A DNA stretch of 56,790 bases, from assembly GCA_964541605.1 (NCBI GenBank), contig CAZIQY010000009.1, positions 1 to 56,790 of the forward strand. Reading direction: 5' to 3'. Made by a program: the position numbers and the translations under genes. Positions within the stretch are counted from its first letter, which is position 1. Each line of letters begins with the position of its first letter. The notes beneath the pieces are model-generated. The model saw nothing but the letters and a program-made list of their open reading frames with translations, had not been told where the DNA came from and ran no database searches. This DNA is from CAZIQY01 sp964541605. Its GTDB lineage: Bacteria > Desulfobacterota > Syntrophia > Syntrophales > UBA2185. Shown piece by piece: positions 33,524-41,273 of the stretch.

Positions 33524-33562
33524 ATCTGTCACCTTTTTTTCGCTGCCGTCTGACGAAGAATA

Positions 33563-34264
33563 TTATTGATCCTTTGTCATACGGCCCCTCATAAAGCCTT
33601 CTGCAAACCAAAGATCCTCTTTGGTTGTAATCTTGATATTTTCATAGGAACCGGGAAGCATTTTCACACGCACCCCTATCCGTTCCACGAGGCTGGCGTC
33701 ATCCGTCCCGTAAAAGTTATCATTATAGGCTGACCTGTAAGCTTCTTTTATGACTTCACGCTTGAACGCTTGTGGGGTCTGTGTCAACCATAAACGATTA
33801 CGGCTGAGTGTTTCCATGATCCAGTCACCTTGGTCTAGCATCTTGACCGTGTCCTTAACAGGCACACCTGTGGTCACCGCCTCTTCCTTGCAGGCTTCAA
33901 GAACCGAAAGATGAATTAACTCCTCGGAAATAAATGGCCGGACACCGTCGTGAATCACTACGACATCATAATCGTCTCCCGCAGCATCAAGGCCTTTCTT
34001 TACAGAATCCTGCCTCTCCTTTCCGCCGGGCAACACCTGAGTTACCTTTGAAGCTCCATATTTTTCGACGATTGTCTTGGTTGCAAACTCAATATCACCG
34101 GCGGGAACGACAAGCAGAACATCATGAATCATCGGTGTACATTGAAACACCATCAACGTGTGAGCCAGAACTGGAATTCCGTTCAGTAGAAGGTATTGTT
34201 TCGACAGGCTGCCCTTCATTCGCTTTCCCGAGCCGCCTGCAGGAATAATGGCTATCGTTCTCAT
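33563..34264 (-). CDS. ispD: 2-C-methyl-D-erythritol 4-phosphate cytidylyltransferase
   Basis: IspD makes CDP-methylerythritol in the MEP pathway. The 233-residue nucleotidyltransferase has the CTP-binding loop IIPAGGSGKRMKG with SKQYLLLNGIPV, the VIHDGVRPFIS motif, and TQTPQAF plus TDDASLVE near the C-terminus. The two MEP genes ispD and ispF are separate here, not fused. The terminator of the upstream gene ends about 20 nt before the ATG, so the operon promoter must overlap that hairpin or expression depends on read-through. Confidence 0.96.
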   Translation of the reverse strand: MRTIAIIPAGGSGKRMKGSLSKQYLLLNGIPVLAHTLMVFQCTPMIHDVLLVVPAGDIEFATKTIVEKYGASKVTQVLPGGKERQDSVKKGLDAAGDDYDVVVIHDGVRPFISEELIHLSVLEACKEEAVTTGVPVKDTVKMLDQGDWIMETLSRNRLWLTQTPQAFKREVIKEAYRSAYNDNFYGTDDASLVERIGVRVKMLPGSYENIKITTKEDLWFAEGFMRGRMTKDQ

Positions 34265-34284
34265 ATCATTGGGGTTACACGAAT

Positions 34285-34318
34285 GAAAAAAGCCCGGTTT
34301 TTCAAGCGTACCGGGCTT
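34285..34318 (-). terminator. Rho-independent terminator after the PIN-TRAM gene
   Basis: AAGCCCGGT pairs with ACCGGGCTT; on the minus strand TTTTTT follows at once. It lies between the PIN-TRAM stop (34330) and the ispD start (34264). Confidence 0.85.
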
Positions 34319-34329
34319 AATACGGTCTT

Positions 34330-35349
34330 TTATTGCTTTGCACTTAAACCGTAGGATTTCCTTTCCGCGATGATCTCCTTCAATTCCGAAAATATCATTC
34401 TTCCTGCCGTCGTCTGGAGTACGCTTGTCACCATCACATCAACACTTGAACCAATGTACTTCTGTGCATTATCAACGATGATCATCGTTCCATCATCAAG
34501 GTAGGCGACACCCTGACCGGGTTCTTTGCCATCCTTTATGATCTTTACTGTCATTGTCTCGCCAGGTAAAATAACAGGCTTCAGAGCATTTGCAAGCTCA
34601 TTGACATTCAGAATTTTAATTCCCTGCAGCTCTGCGATCTTGTTTAAATTGAAATCATTGGTAACGATTTTTCCGTTCATTTTCTTTGCCAGGGCAATCA
34701 GTTTTGAATCGACACCCTTAATTTTGGGAAAATCATGATCAACAATCTCAATATTGATACCGCCGCCCTTTTGCATTCTGTTTAATATATCGAGACCTCT
34801 TCTGCCGCGAGAACGCTTCATGGAATCTGAAGAATCCGCAATATATTGTAACTCATCCAATACAAATCGAGGCACCACTAAATTACCGTCAACAAAGCCG
34901 GTGTCACAGATATCCGCTATCCTGCCATCAATAATCACACTTGTATCCAGTATTCTATAATCACTGTTTTCCTTCACCGGGATGAAACTGAAAACATTAA
35001 ACTCCTCAATCTTTTTCGAACCAAGAACAAGACCAAGATAGCCCATAATTCCCGTCAACAGCGCGTATATCCACGGAGCAACCTGTTGCTTTTCCCAGGT
35101 TACACCGAGAAAATTCAGACCATAGGCCAGGAAAAAAGCTATAAAAAGTCCTATGAGCATACCCAAGACGCCCCCGAAGATAATTCTGAGGGATACCTTT
35201 CTGATGGCCTGTTCCGTCCGTATTACAAACAGGGCTATCAACAGCCCTAAAAATAATCCTATCAGTGCGATCGGAAACCCGTAATAATTAAAAATAATAA
35301 AGTAACCACTTGTAGAACATGCCGCGATAAGAAGCATCCTTAAAATCAT
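34330..35349 (-). CDS. Membrane-anchored PIN-TRAM domain protein (YacL-like)
   Basis: A protein of 339 residues. The first 110 residues form about four membrane helices (LIGLFLGLLIALFVI, MLIGLFIAFFLAYGL, and others). A PIN nuclease domain follows with acidic residues in LDTSVIIDGRIAD, FVLDELQ, GVDSKLIALAKK and VTNDFNLNK. The C-terminal TRAM domain (ILPGETMTVKIIKDG to MIIVDNAQKYIG) should bind RNA. This matches Bacillus YacL, whose gene is also close to carD- and ispD-type genes. ATG 35349 is preceded by AAGGAGG, so a GTG three codons upstream is rejected. It may be a membrane RNase. Confidence 0.88.
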   Translation of the reverse strand: MILRMLLIAACSTSGYFIIFNYYGFPIALIGLFLGLLIALFVIRTEQAIRKVSLRIIFGGVLGMLIGLFIAFFLAYGLNFLGVTWEKQQVAPWIYALLTGIMGYLGLVLGSKKIEEFNVFSFIPVKENSDYRILDTSVIIDGRIADICDTGFVDGNLVVPRFVLDELQYIADSSDSMKRSRGRRGLDILNRMQKGGGINIEIVDHDFPKIKGVDSKLIALAKKMNGKIVTNDFNLNKIAELQGIKILNVNELANALKPVILPGETMTVKIIKDGKEPGQGVAYLDDGTMIIVDNAQKYIGSSVDVMVTSVLQTTAGRMIFSELKEIIAERKSYGLSAKQ

Positions 35350-35472
35350 TGTCTTCACCTCCTTTCTTTTTTAATTTTATACTTCTTGAAACTTAAAAAA
35401 TCTACTGTCTTATGATGCCCATTGACAAAACCATCTATTTATCATCGTCAAATATCAAATTTTCTCAGACTC

Positions 35473-35958
35473 TTATTGTAATGTCAGTATAGTAGCAAGA
35501 TCTTTTTCAATTTTTGTTTCTTCAGAATGGCTCGCGATGGATATTTCCTTAATCAGTAAGCTCTTTGCCGTATCCATCATTTTCTTCTCGCCGAATGAAA
35601 GATTCTTATCGGATTTCAAGATAAACAGATCTCTCAGGACCCTCGCAATTTCATATACCGATCCCGTTTTTATCTTATCGAGGTATCCCTTGTATCGTTT
35701 ATTCCAGGTTTGCTTGTCGATAGTAACATCTTTTTTCTTAAGGATCTCATATACTTTCGGAATGTCTGTTGCCGGAATGACTTCTCTGAGGCCAACCGAT
35801 TCCGCACTGTTCATAGGGATCATGATCTTGATGCCATTGCCCATAATTTTAATGATATAAAACAGTTGTTGACTGCCCATGAATTCCCTGTTTTCTATTG
35901 CCTCGATTACCCCAACTCCCTGAGCCGGATAAACGGCAAGATCACCTACCTTGAACAT
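35473..35958 (-). CDS. CarD/CdnL family transcription regulator
   Basis: The 161-residue protein has the RNA-polymerase-interacting Tudor-like domain at the start (FKVGDLAVYPAQGVGVIEAI) and a helical C-terminal domain that contacts DNA near the promoter (RYKGYLDKIKTGSVYEIAR). CarD/CdnL stabilises open complexes, often at rRNA promoters. The start MFKVG fits the family and has AGG 8 nt upstream. The longer frame to 36021 is rejected because a predicted promoter overlaps it. CarD, PIN-TRAM, ispD and ispF are neighbours in many bacteria, and the order here is the same. Confidence 0.92.
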   Translation of the reverse strand: MFKVGDLAVYPAQGVGVIEAIENREFMGSQQLFYIIKIMGNGIKIMIPMNSAESVGLREVIPATDIPKVYEILKKKDVTIDKQTWNKRYKGYLDKIKTGSVYEIARVLRDLFILKSDKNLSFGEKKMMDTAKSLLIKEISIASHSEETKIEKDLATILTLQ

Positions 35959-35992
35959 CTCATACACCTGCATGTTTATTTTAGAATTGGGG

Positions 35993-36021
35993 ATGCTATC
36001 ATATATTGTTAAAACAGTCAA
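35993..36021 (-). promoter_or_regulatory. Predicted sigma-70 promoter of the carD gene
   Basis: On the minus strand TTGACT (36021-36016) and TAGCAT (35998-35993) are 17 nt apart. Transcription would start near 35986, leaving a leader of about 28 nt before the chosen ATG. Confidence 0.5.
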
Positions 36022-36068
36022 TACGTATCGCCTCGCCTTGATAAGCTTTGAGCCGGATGCGTTCCCAA

Positions 36069-37226
36069 TTAAATGAAATGATCCATGATTTCATACAAAT
36101 CTTCATCGAGCTGTTTCACGTTCCGTGCGCTATACTGGTCCAAAATGTTTTTTAATCTCATATAAACCGCACTGTCAGAGAGATCATCCATGTTTCTGTA
36201 TATCCCTCTTCGTCTCCCCATTCTGTATATAAGTCTTGCCTCTTCGGACATTGAAAAATACCTGTCTATGGTGGTCAACAAACGTTCTTTATCCTGAGGA
36301 AGTTTTCCTTCCAGCTCCTCTAGCAGATTCAGTATGTGGTCACTGACAATGCTTGTTGTTTCTATCCCTTCAAGTTTTTCAATGAAAATGCGTATTTCTT
36401 TTAAAATGTCTTCATCGCTGATGGGCTCGAACTCTCCCGTCTGCATCATATCAAACAGCTCCGTTCCATGTACGACATGAAGCGTTCTTAATCTGACAAA
36501 GTGAGGATTAATCTCGTTGATAACCCTTGCCGATGCCTCGGCATGCTCCTTCGACCAGCGAACGCCGCCAAGACCAGGCATCACATATTCACACAGAGAA
36601 ATACCGGCTTCAACAATTCTCCTGCCTCCCTCAACATGATCAGCGGCTGTAACACCCTTTCGAATAAACCTCAAAAGAGGGTCATAGCCGCTTTCCATAC
36701 CTATGTGAATTCTTGTCAGGCCGGCTTCTTTCATCATCCTGAGCTCTTCCACGGATTTCCTGGCTGCTGTTTTTGAACGGCAGTATGACGTGATGCTTTC
36801 CACAGATGAAAAGTTTTCTTTGATAAAAGTCAGGACCTCAACAAGATCGTCTGTTTTCATAATAATTGAATTTGCGTCCTGGAGAAAGACGGATTGACCG
36901 CCAAAGTAAAGCCATGCGGCAACGGACCGGAAAGTGTCGTTATAATATTGTGGTTGACTGTATAAAAGATTAAGGATGGCTTCACTCACACGCCCGCCTG
37001 CCCCGCACTTATACGACATGTCGCTGATACGGCCGGCTATCTCTCTTACCTTCCTGATATCTCCCTTTATTTCTTCAACCGATCTGAGCTCGAATTTCGT
37101 CCCACGATACGTATGGCAAAAGGCACATTTGTTCCACGGACAATTTCTCGTGGTCCGAACAAGAAGACTTTTCGCCTCGCTTGGCGGTCTTATGGGTCCC
37201 TGTTCAAATAGAAAATCCGTCGTCAT
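36069..37226 (-). CDS. Radical SAM protein with a CX4CX2C cluster motif
   Basis: This 385-residue protein has a radical SAM core, but its cluster motif reads CPWNKCAFC (CX4CX2C) rather than the usual CX3CX2C. The SAM-binding GGQS, the IHIGMESGYDP strand and EYVMPGLGG support a TIM-barrel radical enzyme. The C-terminal third is helical and has no recognised cofactor or extra cluster motif. GAGGTG precedes the ATG. It stands alone between carD and the NlpD-like gene. The reaction is unknown. The CPWNxC variant also occurs in uncharacterised radical SAM proteins of other anaerobes, as I recall. Confidence 0.85.
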   Translation of the reverse strand: MTTDFLFEQGPIRPPSEAKSLLVRTTRNCPWNKCAFCHTYRGTKFELRSVEEIKGDIRKVREIAGRISDMSYKCGAGGRVSEAILNLLYSQPQYYNDTFRSVAAWLYFGGQSVFLQDANSIIMKTDDLVEVLTFIKENFSSVESITSYCRSKTAARKSVEELRMMKEAGLTRIHIGMESGYDPLLRFIRKGVTAADHVEGGRRIVEAGISLCEYVMPGLGGVRWSKEHAEASARVINEINPHFVRLRTLHVVHGTELFDMMQTGEFEPISDEDILKEIRIFIEKLEGIETTSIVSDHILNLLEELEGKLPQDKERLLTTIDRYFSMSEEARLIYRMGRRRGIYRNMDDLSDSAVYMRLKNILDQYSARNVKQLDEDLYEIMDHFI

Positions 37227-37333
37227 CTTTTCACCTCATCAGGAAAAGGCACAATGAAGTCCTCTGCCGGCAGAAAGGCTCACGGGAAAGGAATATCATA
37301 TACATGGCACTTAGACTCAGCATGCGCCAGTGA

Positions 37334-38353
37334 TTACGGAAGAAAAAAGAGGGGATTTCGCGCTTTATTCTTGTACCGAATTTCGAAGTTTATGTATGCA
37401 TCGGACTTCCCATCCAATTGCCCTATTATGGCAATCCGGTTGCCTCTTTTAACCTGATCATCCACCTTTACCACCCTGCTGCTGAGGTGTGTATAAACGG
37501 TCGCATAATGTTCTTCATGTTTAATAATAACTGTCTCTCCATAGTCTTTAAGAGGCGCAGAAAAAATGATTGTGCCGCCGGCGGCAGCAAGGACGGGTGT
37601 CCCTTCTTTTGCCGATATTCTGATACCATTGTAATACATTCCGTTCGGCTGAATGCCAAATTTCGAACGAACTTTGCCCTTTAGCGGCCAGATAAAGCGA
37701 TCTCTGTCAAACTTTATTCTTTCAGTCTCGCCTCCTCCATTTCTGTGCTTAATCTTTTCGACCTTATGTTCAAGTTCCTGCCTGGGTGACACTTTGCTGG
37801 TCACTATGGACCCTTCCTCCCTGTCTCTCTTTCCGAAAGCTTTCCGTGATTCACTTTTCGTATAAACAGGCGCGGGCTTTCCCCCTCCTGATACAGGTGC
37901 ATTTGATGACAATTCTTGCCGACCTTTGGCAGTATCCTTAGCCGGCAATTGTTCAACCCTCCGCGGTACTTTTATGACCTTGGGTTCTTCTTTCAGAGGT
38001 CTCTCAGAGGGGGGGGGCTTTTCCCTTTGTGCTTGATCTTCCGTTGTCTCTGCCATTTGAGCTGAACTCATCACATCCTCAACAATGTGATTTGCGGCGG
38101 GAATGAAGATAACGCTGTCTATCTCTATCAGATTTGGATCGGTGATATTGTTGACTTCCGCCAGTTCCTGAATATTGATCTTGTAGGCCCTGGCAATATT
38201 CCAGAGGGTATCACCACTTTTTACGCGATGATATACTCCCTTTGGCTGTGTGGTTTTAATATGATGTCCTGTGCAGGAATAGAAAGACAGACCGATAAAA
38301 AATAACAGGACAAACGTCAAACGCCGGGACATATTCAAATCAGACCATCTCAT
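37334..38353 (-). CDS. NlpD/EnvC-like lipoprotein with LysM and degenerate M23 domains
   Basis: A protein of about 339 residues. A lipobox LSFYSC follows the signal segment. One LysM domain comes next (YHRVKSGDTLWNIARAYKI, IDSVIFIP), which binds peptidoglycan. A charged low-complexity linker leads to a LytM/M23 fold (IWPLKGKVRSKFG, GTPVLAAAGGTIIFSAPLKD, YATVYTHLSSRV, INFEIRYKNKARNP). The zinc ligands are mostly lost: the HxxxD position reads NGIRI, as in E. coli NlpD. It should therefore activate amidases rather than cut peptidoglycan. The start could be 38353 or 38332; neither has a good Shine-Dalgarno sequence, but pcm ends 10 nt upstream. The pcm-nlpD order is common in proteobacteria. Confidence 0.88.
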   Translation of the reverse strand: MRWSDLNMSRRLTFVLLFFIGLSFYSCTGHHIKTTQPKGVYHRVKSGDTLWNIARAYKINIQELAEVNNITDPNLIEIDSVIFIPAANHIVEDVMSSAQMAETTEDQAQREKPPPSERPLKEEPKVIKVPRRVEQLPAKDTAKGRQELSSNAPVSGGGKPAPVYTKSESRKAFGKRDREEGSIVTSKVSPRQELEHKVEKIKHRNGGGETERIKFDRDRFIWPLKGKVRSKFGIQPNGMYYNGIRISAKEGTPVLAAAGGTIIFSAPLKDYGETVIIKHEEHYATVYTHLSSRVVKVDDQVKRGNRIAIIGQLDGKSDAYINFEIRYKNKARNPLFFLP

Positions 38354-38363
38354 TGATGCCGTC

Positions 38364-39017
38364 TCAATATTCCCATCCGTGATCACCAATAAGATCAACA
38401 AAACGGCACCCGCCAAGGTCTTCTTTCTTCAAATTGTTTATATCTTCGGACAGGCGGGTCAGCTTGATCAGTGCCTGAGAGTGACGGCCACCGATGGGTA
38501 TAACCAATCTTCCTCCAACGACAAGCTGTTCAACCAGTGTTCTGGGGATATCCGGTGCACCCGCTGTCACAATGATGGCATCGAACGGAGACTCTTCTTT
38601 CCATCCATACGTACCATCCCCAACCCGGATAGCCACATTATAGTAATTCAGAGAATCGAGAATCTTTCTCGCCCCGCTGGCGAGTGGGGCGATACGTTCG
38701 ATAGAGAAAACCCTCTCGGCCAACTCCGCCAATATGGCGGTCTGGTACCCGGAACCCGTACCAAGCTCAAGGACTTTCTCGTTCCCCTTTAGGTTTAACG
38801 CCTCTGTCATGAGTGCCACAATATAGGGTTGGGATATAGTCTGTCTTTCGTCAATCGGGAGTGGGTTATCATTGTAGGCCTGGTCTCTCAACGCCTCATC
38901 CACAAAAAGGTGTCTGGGTATTGTTTCCATAACCTTCAAAACCCGCTGATCCCCGATGCCTCTGGATCTGATCTGGGAATCCACCATTCTTGTTCTCTGT
39001 TTTACATATCTGTCCAT
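38364..39017 (-). CDS. pcm: Protein-L-isoaspartate O-methyltransferase
   Basis: Pcm methylates isoaspartyl residues so that they revert to normal aspartate. The 217-residue protein carries the SAM-binding VLELGTGSGYQTAIL, the substrate motif TISQPYIVALMTEAL and late DAIIVTAGAPDIP. The ATG at 39017 overlaps the stop of the preceding gene (TGATG) with AGGA 7 nt upstream. The downstream gene is NlpD-like, the same pairing as in gammaproteobacteria. It probably forms one transcript with its two neighbours. Confidence 0.95.
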   Translation of the reverse strand: MDRYVKQRTRMVDSQIRSRGIGDQRVLKVMETIPRHLFVDEALRDQAYNDNPLPIDERQTISQPYIVALMTEALNLKGNEKVLELGTGSGYQTAILAELAERVFSIERIAPLASGARKILDSLNYYNVAIRVGDGTYGWKEESPFDAIIVTAGAPDIPRTLVEQLVVGGRLVIPIGGRHSQALIKLTRLSEDINNLKKEDLGGCRFVDLIGDHGWEY

Positions 39018-39421
39018 CACTCGTCCTGAAGGTGTTTTTTCCTTGGAGGTATCCTGTACACGTCCTCGATCCAGTGATGCCTGCGTATCCCCATGGCTTC
39101 CCTGGTCACAATCAGATAATAATATCTCAGTTTGGCATATTCTCTCGCACGATTGAATCGGCCAATCTCGACATTGATATCTTTTAAAACCTGTCGCCTG
39201 AGAGAAATCAGGCTGCTGTCATTGTGTTGTGCCCGACACCTTTCGATAATCTGATGGAAATACACAAAGCGTTCTTCTATGCTCTTTTCGATCCCGAACA
39301 ATTTTTCAAGGGCATGGGAAAGCTTGTCCCCGGCCCGACCGAGAACCGCTGCCCTCTCCTGCAAAAATTCCTCCCTCAGGATATCCTCGAGGTTTTTTTC
39401 TCTATTTATCTTCAACATCAT
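39017..39421 (-). CDS. Conserved-looking helical protein of unknown function
   Basis: The 134-residue protein is highly charged and almost entirely helical, with coiled-coil heptads (REEFLQERAAVLGRAGDKLS, SLISLRRQVLKDINVEIGRF). The C-terminal part has RYYYLIVTREAMGIRRH. It has no signal peptide or membrane segment. I do not recognise the family. The gene overlaps pcm by one to three bases and lacks a clear ribosome binding site. It starts the minus-strand pcm-nlpD unit, with a macro-domain gene diverging upstream. Tight coupling to pcm suggests a shared protein-maintenance context, but that is weak. Confidence 0.65.
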   Translation of the reverse strand: MMLKINREKNLEDILREEFLQERAAVLGRAGDKLSHALEKLFGIEKSIEERFVYFHQIIERCRAQHNDSSLISLRRQVLKDINVEIGRFNRAREYAKLRYYYLIVTREAMGIRRHHWIEDVYRIPPRKKHLQDE

Positions 39422-39538
39422 GAAAATCCGGCATAATCTTAATATTCATTTACTTTTCTTATCACTTAACAGCTTAATTTTCAATATCAAAGACCTGCTC
39501 TCTTAGGGCTATCAATCAAACTTTTCTCGCCTTTCTGA

Positions 39539-39567
39539 TTGACATGCGACGGCTTCTTCCCTATATT
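39539..39567 (+). promoter_or_regulatory. Predicted sigma-70 promoter of the macro-domain gene
   Basis: TTGACA (39539-39544) and TATATT (39562-39567) with exactly 17 nt between make a near-consensus promoter. The leader to the ATG at 39657 is about 80 nt. Confidence 0.7.
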
Positions 39568-39656
39568 GGCTCACATGAAAGGACTTTGCGGTGAAGTTGC
39601 CCGCTCAGAGCGCAGTCTTCCGCAGAGGAGTTCCTGCTGCAGAAAGGGGTTGAATC

Positions 39657-40187
39657 ATGGAAGTCAGGATAAACAAATCCACATTGTCTCTTGTTGAAGG
39701 AGATATCACCGGCGAAGAGACGGATGCCATCGTGAACGCAGCCAATTCAAGACTTGCGGGAGGGGCTGGGGTAGACGGCGCCATACACCGTGCCGGCGGT
39801 CCCTCCATCATGGAAGAATGTCGAAAAATAGGGGGTTGCCCGACAGGACAGGCAGTGATTACCACCGGAGGCAACTTAAAGGCGAAATACGTTATCCATA
39901 CTGTAGGCCCTGTTTACCAGGGAGGGGTTAAAGGGGAAGCCAATCTCCTGAAAAGCTCCCATCTGGAAAGCCTCAAACTCGCATCGACAAAGAAACTGAA
40001 AAGCATTGCCTTCCCCGCCATCAGTACGGGAGTTTACGGATACCCCCTGAATGAAGCGGCTCACATTGCTTTAAAAACGGCGATTGATTACCTCAATGAA
40101 CATAGCGATATTGAACTTGTTCGTTTTGTCCTGTTCGGCCGTACAACCTACGATATTTTCACCGAAGAACTTAGAAAGCTTTTATAG
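39657..40187 (+). CDS. Macro-domain O-acetyl-ADP-ribose deacetylase / ADP-ribosyl hydrolase (MacroD/YmdB type)
   Basis: This 176-residue protein is a complete macro domain. It shows VEGDITGEETDAIVNAAN, GGAGVDGAIHRAGG and FPAISTGVYGYPLNEAA, which bind ADP-ribose. MacroD-type members remove ADP-ribose from proteins or hydrolyse O-acetyl-ADP-ribose. AGGGG lies close to the ATG. The gene is monocistronic, with a strong promoter upstream and a strong terminator downstream. No ADP-ribosyltransferase (toxin) gene is next to it, so a housekeeping repair role is the simplest reading. Confidence 0.92.
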   Translation: MEVRINKSTLSLVEGDITGEETDAIVNAANSRLAGGAGVDGAIHRAGGPSIMEECRKIGGCPTGQAVITTGGNLKAKYVIHTVGPVYQGGVKGEANLLKSSHLESLKLASTKKLKSIAFPAISTGVYGYPLNEAAHIALKTAIDYLNEHSDIELVRFVLFGRTTYDIFTEELRKLL

Positions 40188-40317
40188 GGATGAAATATTT
40201 TATCATATTAAGATTGTATGAAGCTTCCGAAAGTCATGATAAGGCCCGTTTCCTCTATCAAAATAACTTGAAAGGTATCGGCGAAACAAAAAACCCTTAA
40301 TAAATACAACATTATGA

Positions 40318-40365
40318 TCAGGACGCATCCTGCATTTCGGCAAAGAGGTGCGTCCTGATTTTTTT
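40318..40365 (+). terminator. Rho-independent terminator after the macro-domain gene
   Basis: TCAGGACGCA pairs with TGCGTCCTGA and is followed by TTTTTTT on the plus strand. It also ends at the stop of the convergent MoaE-like gene, so it may work in both directions. Confidence 0.85.
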
Positions 40366-40714
40366 ATCTTTCTGTTTTACTCGTCACGTCTTTCTTGATG
40401 GTGTTAACTGTGTCCATGAGTGTGGAAAAAACATTTTCACGGAAATCGCCCGCCACGACGACCATCATCACATCTTCACCGACCATCAATTTACCTTCCC
40501 TGACTTCGGCAATAATTTCTACTATTCCCGGTCTTTGTTTCATTTCTGAGATAATTTCCGCCAAACGATTTCTGTCAACTCTAACGTCCAGTTCCGTAAC
40601 AGGCTTTCCATCCCTTGATGTCGATCTCACAACACCATTATGACAAAGAATCATTCCCGCATTGTGATATTCAGGATGGGATTTAACCATTTCAATCATG
40701 TCCGATATATTCAT
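40364..40714 (-). CDS. MoaE-like protein (molybdopterin synthase large-subunit fold)
   Basis: The 116-residue protein resembles MoaE: GMILCHNGVVRSTSRDGKPV at the start, then VEIIAEVREGKLMVGEDVMM and VVVAGDFRENVFSTLMDTVN. MoaE with MoaD converts precursor Z to molybdopterin. This version lacks the C-terminal PIWKKE tail that ends in the catalytic region, and several conserved positions are changed, so it may have another role. GGAGG lies just before the ATG. No other molybdenum cofactor genes are near. It faces the macro-domain gene across a terminator. Confidence 0.65.
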   Translation of the reverse strand: MNISDMIEMVKSHPEYHNAGMILCHNGVVRSTSRDGKPVTELDVRVDRNRLAEIISEMKQRPGIVEIIAEVREGKLMVGEDVMMVVVAGDFRENVFSTLMDTVNTIKKDVTSKTER

Positions 40715-40766
40715 GTCATCCTCCTCCGACGCTTGACCTGGTCACTTAACTATGAGATAAAAAATT

Positions 40767-41273
40767 ATGAAAAAAAGACCCCGCCAACCAAAGCTCCAGA
40801 AACTGGGAGATGTCCTCCAACATGTCCTTAAAGAACGGAATATCCTTTTAACTTCAGAAAAAAGGCGACTCCAGGAAGTCTGGTTGAAAGCCGTTGGATC
40901 CCGGATTGCAACCCAGACATCTCCCGACAGACTCCAGAAAGGGTCCCTTTTTGTGAAGGTTTCCAGCTCCGTCTGGATGCAACAGCTTCATTTCCTGAAA
41001 GAGGAAATGATTGAAAAAATCAACCGGCAGATGGGTAATCAAACCGTCAAGAACATCTTTTTTTCGATTGGGGAGGTCTTACCCTCTGCCCGTACAGATC
41101 AGGACCCGGCAATCTTCTATCCTGAATCGTTTCCTCTTAAGGGAAGAGATAAAAAAAAGATCGAGCAATGCATTGCCTCTGTTTCCGATCAGGAATTGAA
41201 GGAAATTCTTAAGAGGGTCATGACCAAAGACTTGATTCGCAGAAGACTCAGAGGGACCCGGAAATCCCTCTGA
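40767..41273 (+). CDS. DciA/DUF721 family protein
   Basis: This 168-residue protein matches the DciA (DUF721) family at its N-terminal two thirds: LGDVLQHVLKE, LQEVWLKAVGSRIA, PDRLQKGSLFVKVSSSVW and LHFLKEEMIEKINRQ. DciA loads or stabilises the replicative helicase DnaB in bacteria lacking DnaC/DnaI. The C-terminal extension (KKKIEQCIASVSDQELKEIL) is helical and not part of the core. The last 26 bases overlap the convergent methyltransferase gene. A weak Shine-Dalgarno precedes the ATG. Confidence 0.8.
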   Translation: MKKRPRQPKLQKLGDVLQHVLKERNILLTSEKRRLQEVWLKAVGSRIATQTSPDRLQKGSLFVKVSSSVWMQQLHFLKEEMIEKINRQMGNQTVKNIFFSIGEVLPSARTDQDPAIFYPESFPLKGRDKKKIEQCIASVSDQELKEILKRVMTKDLIRRRLRGTRKSL

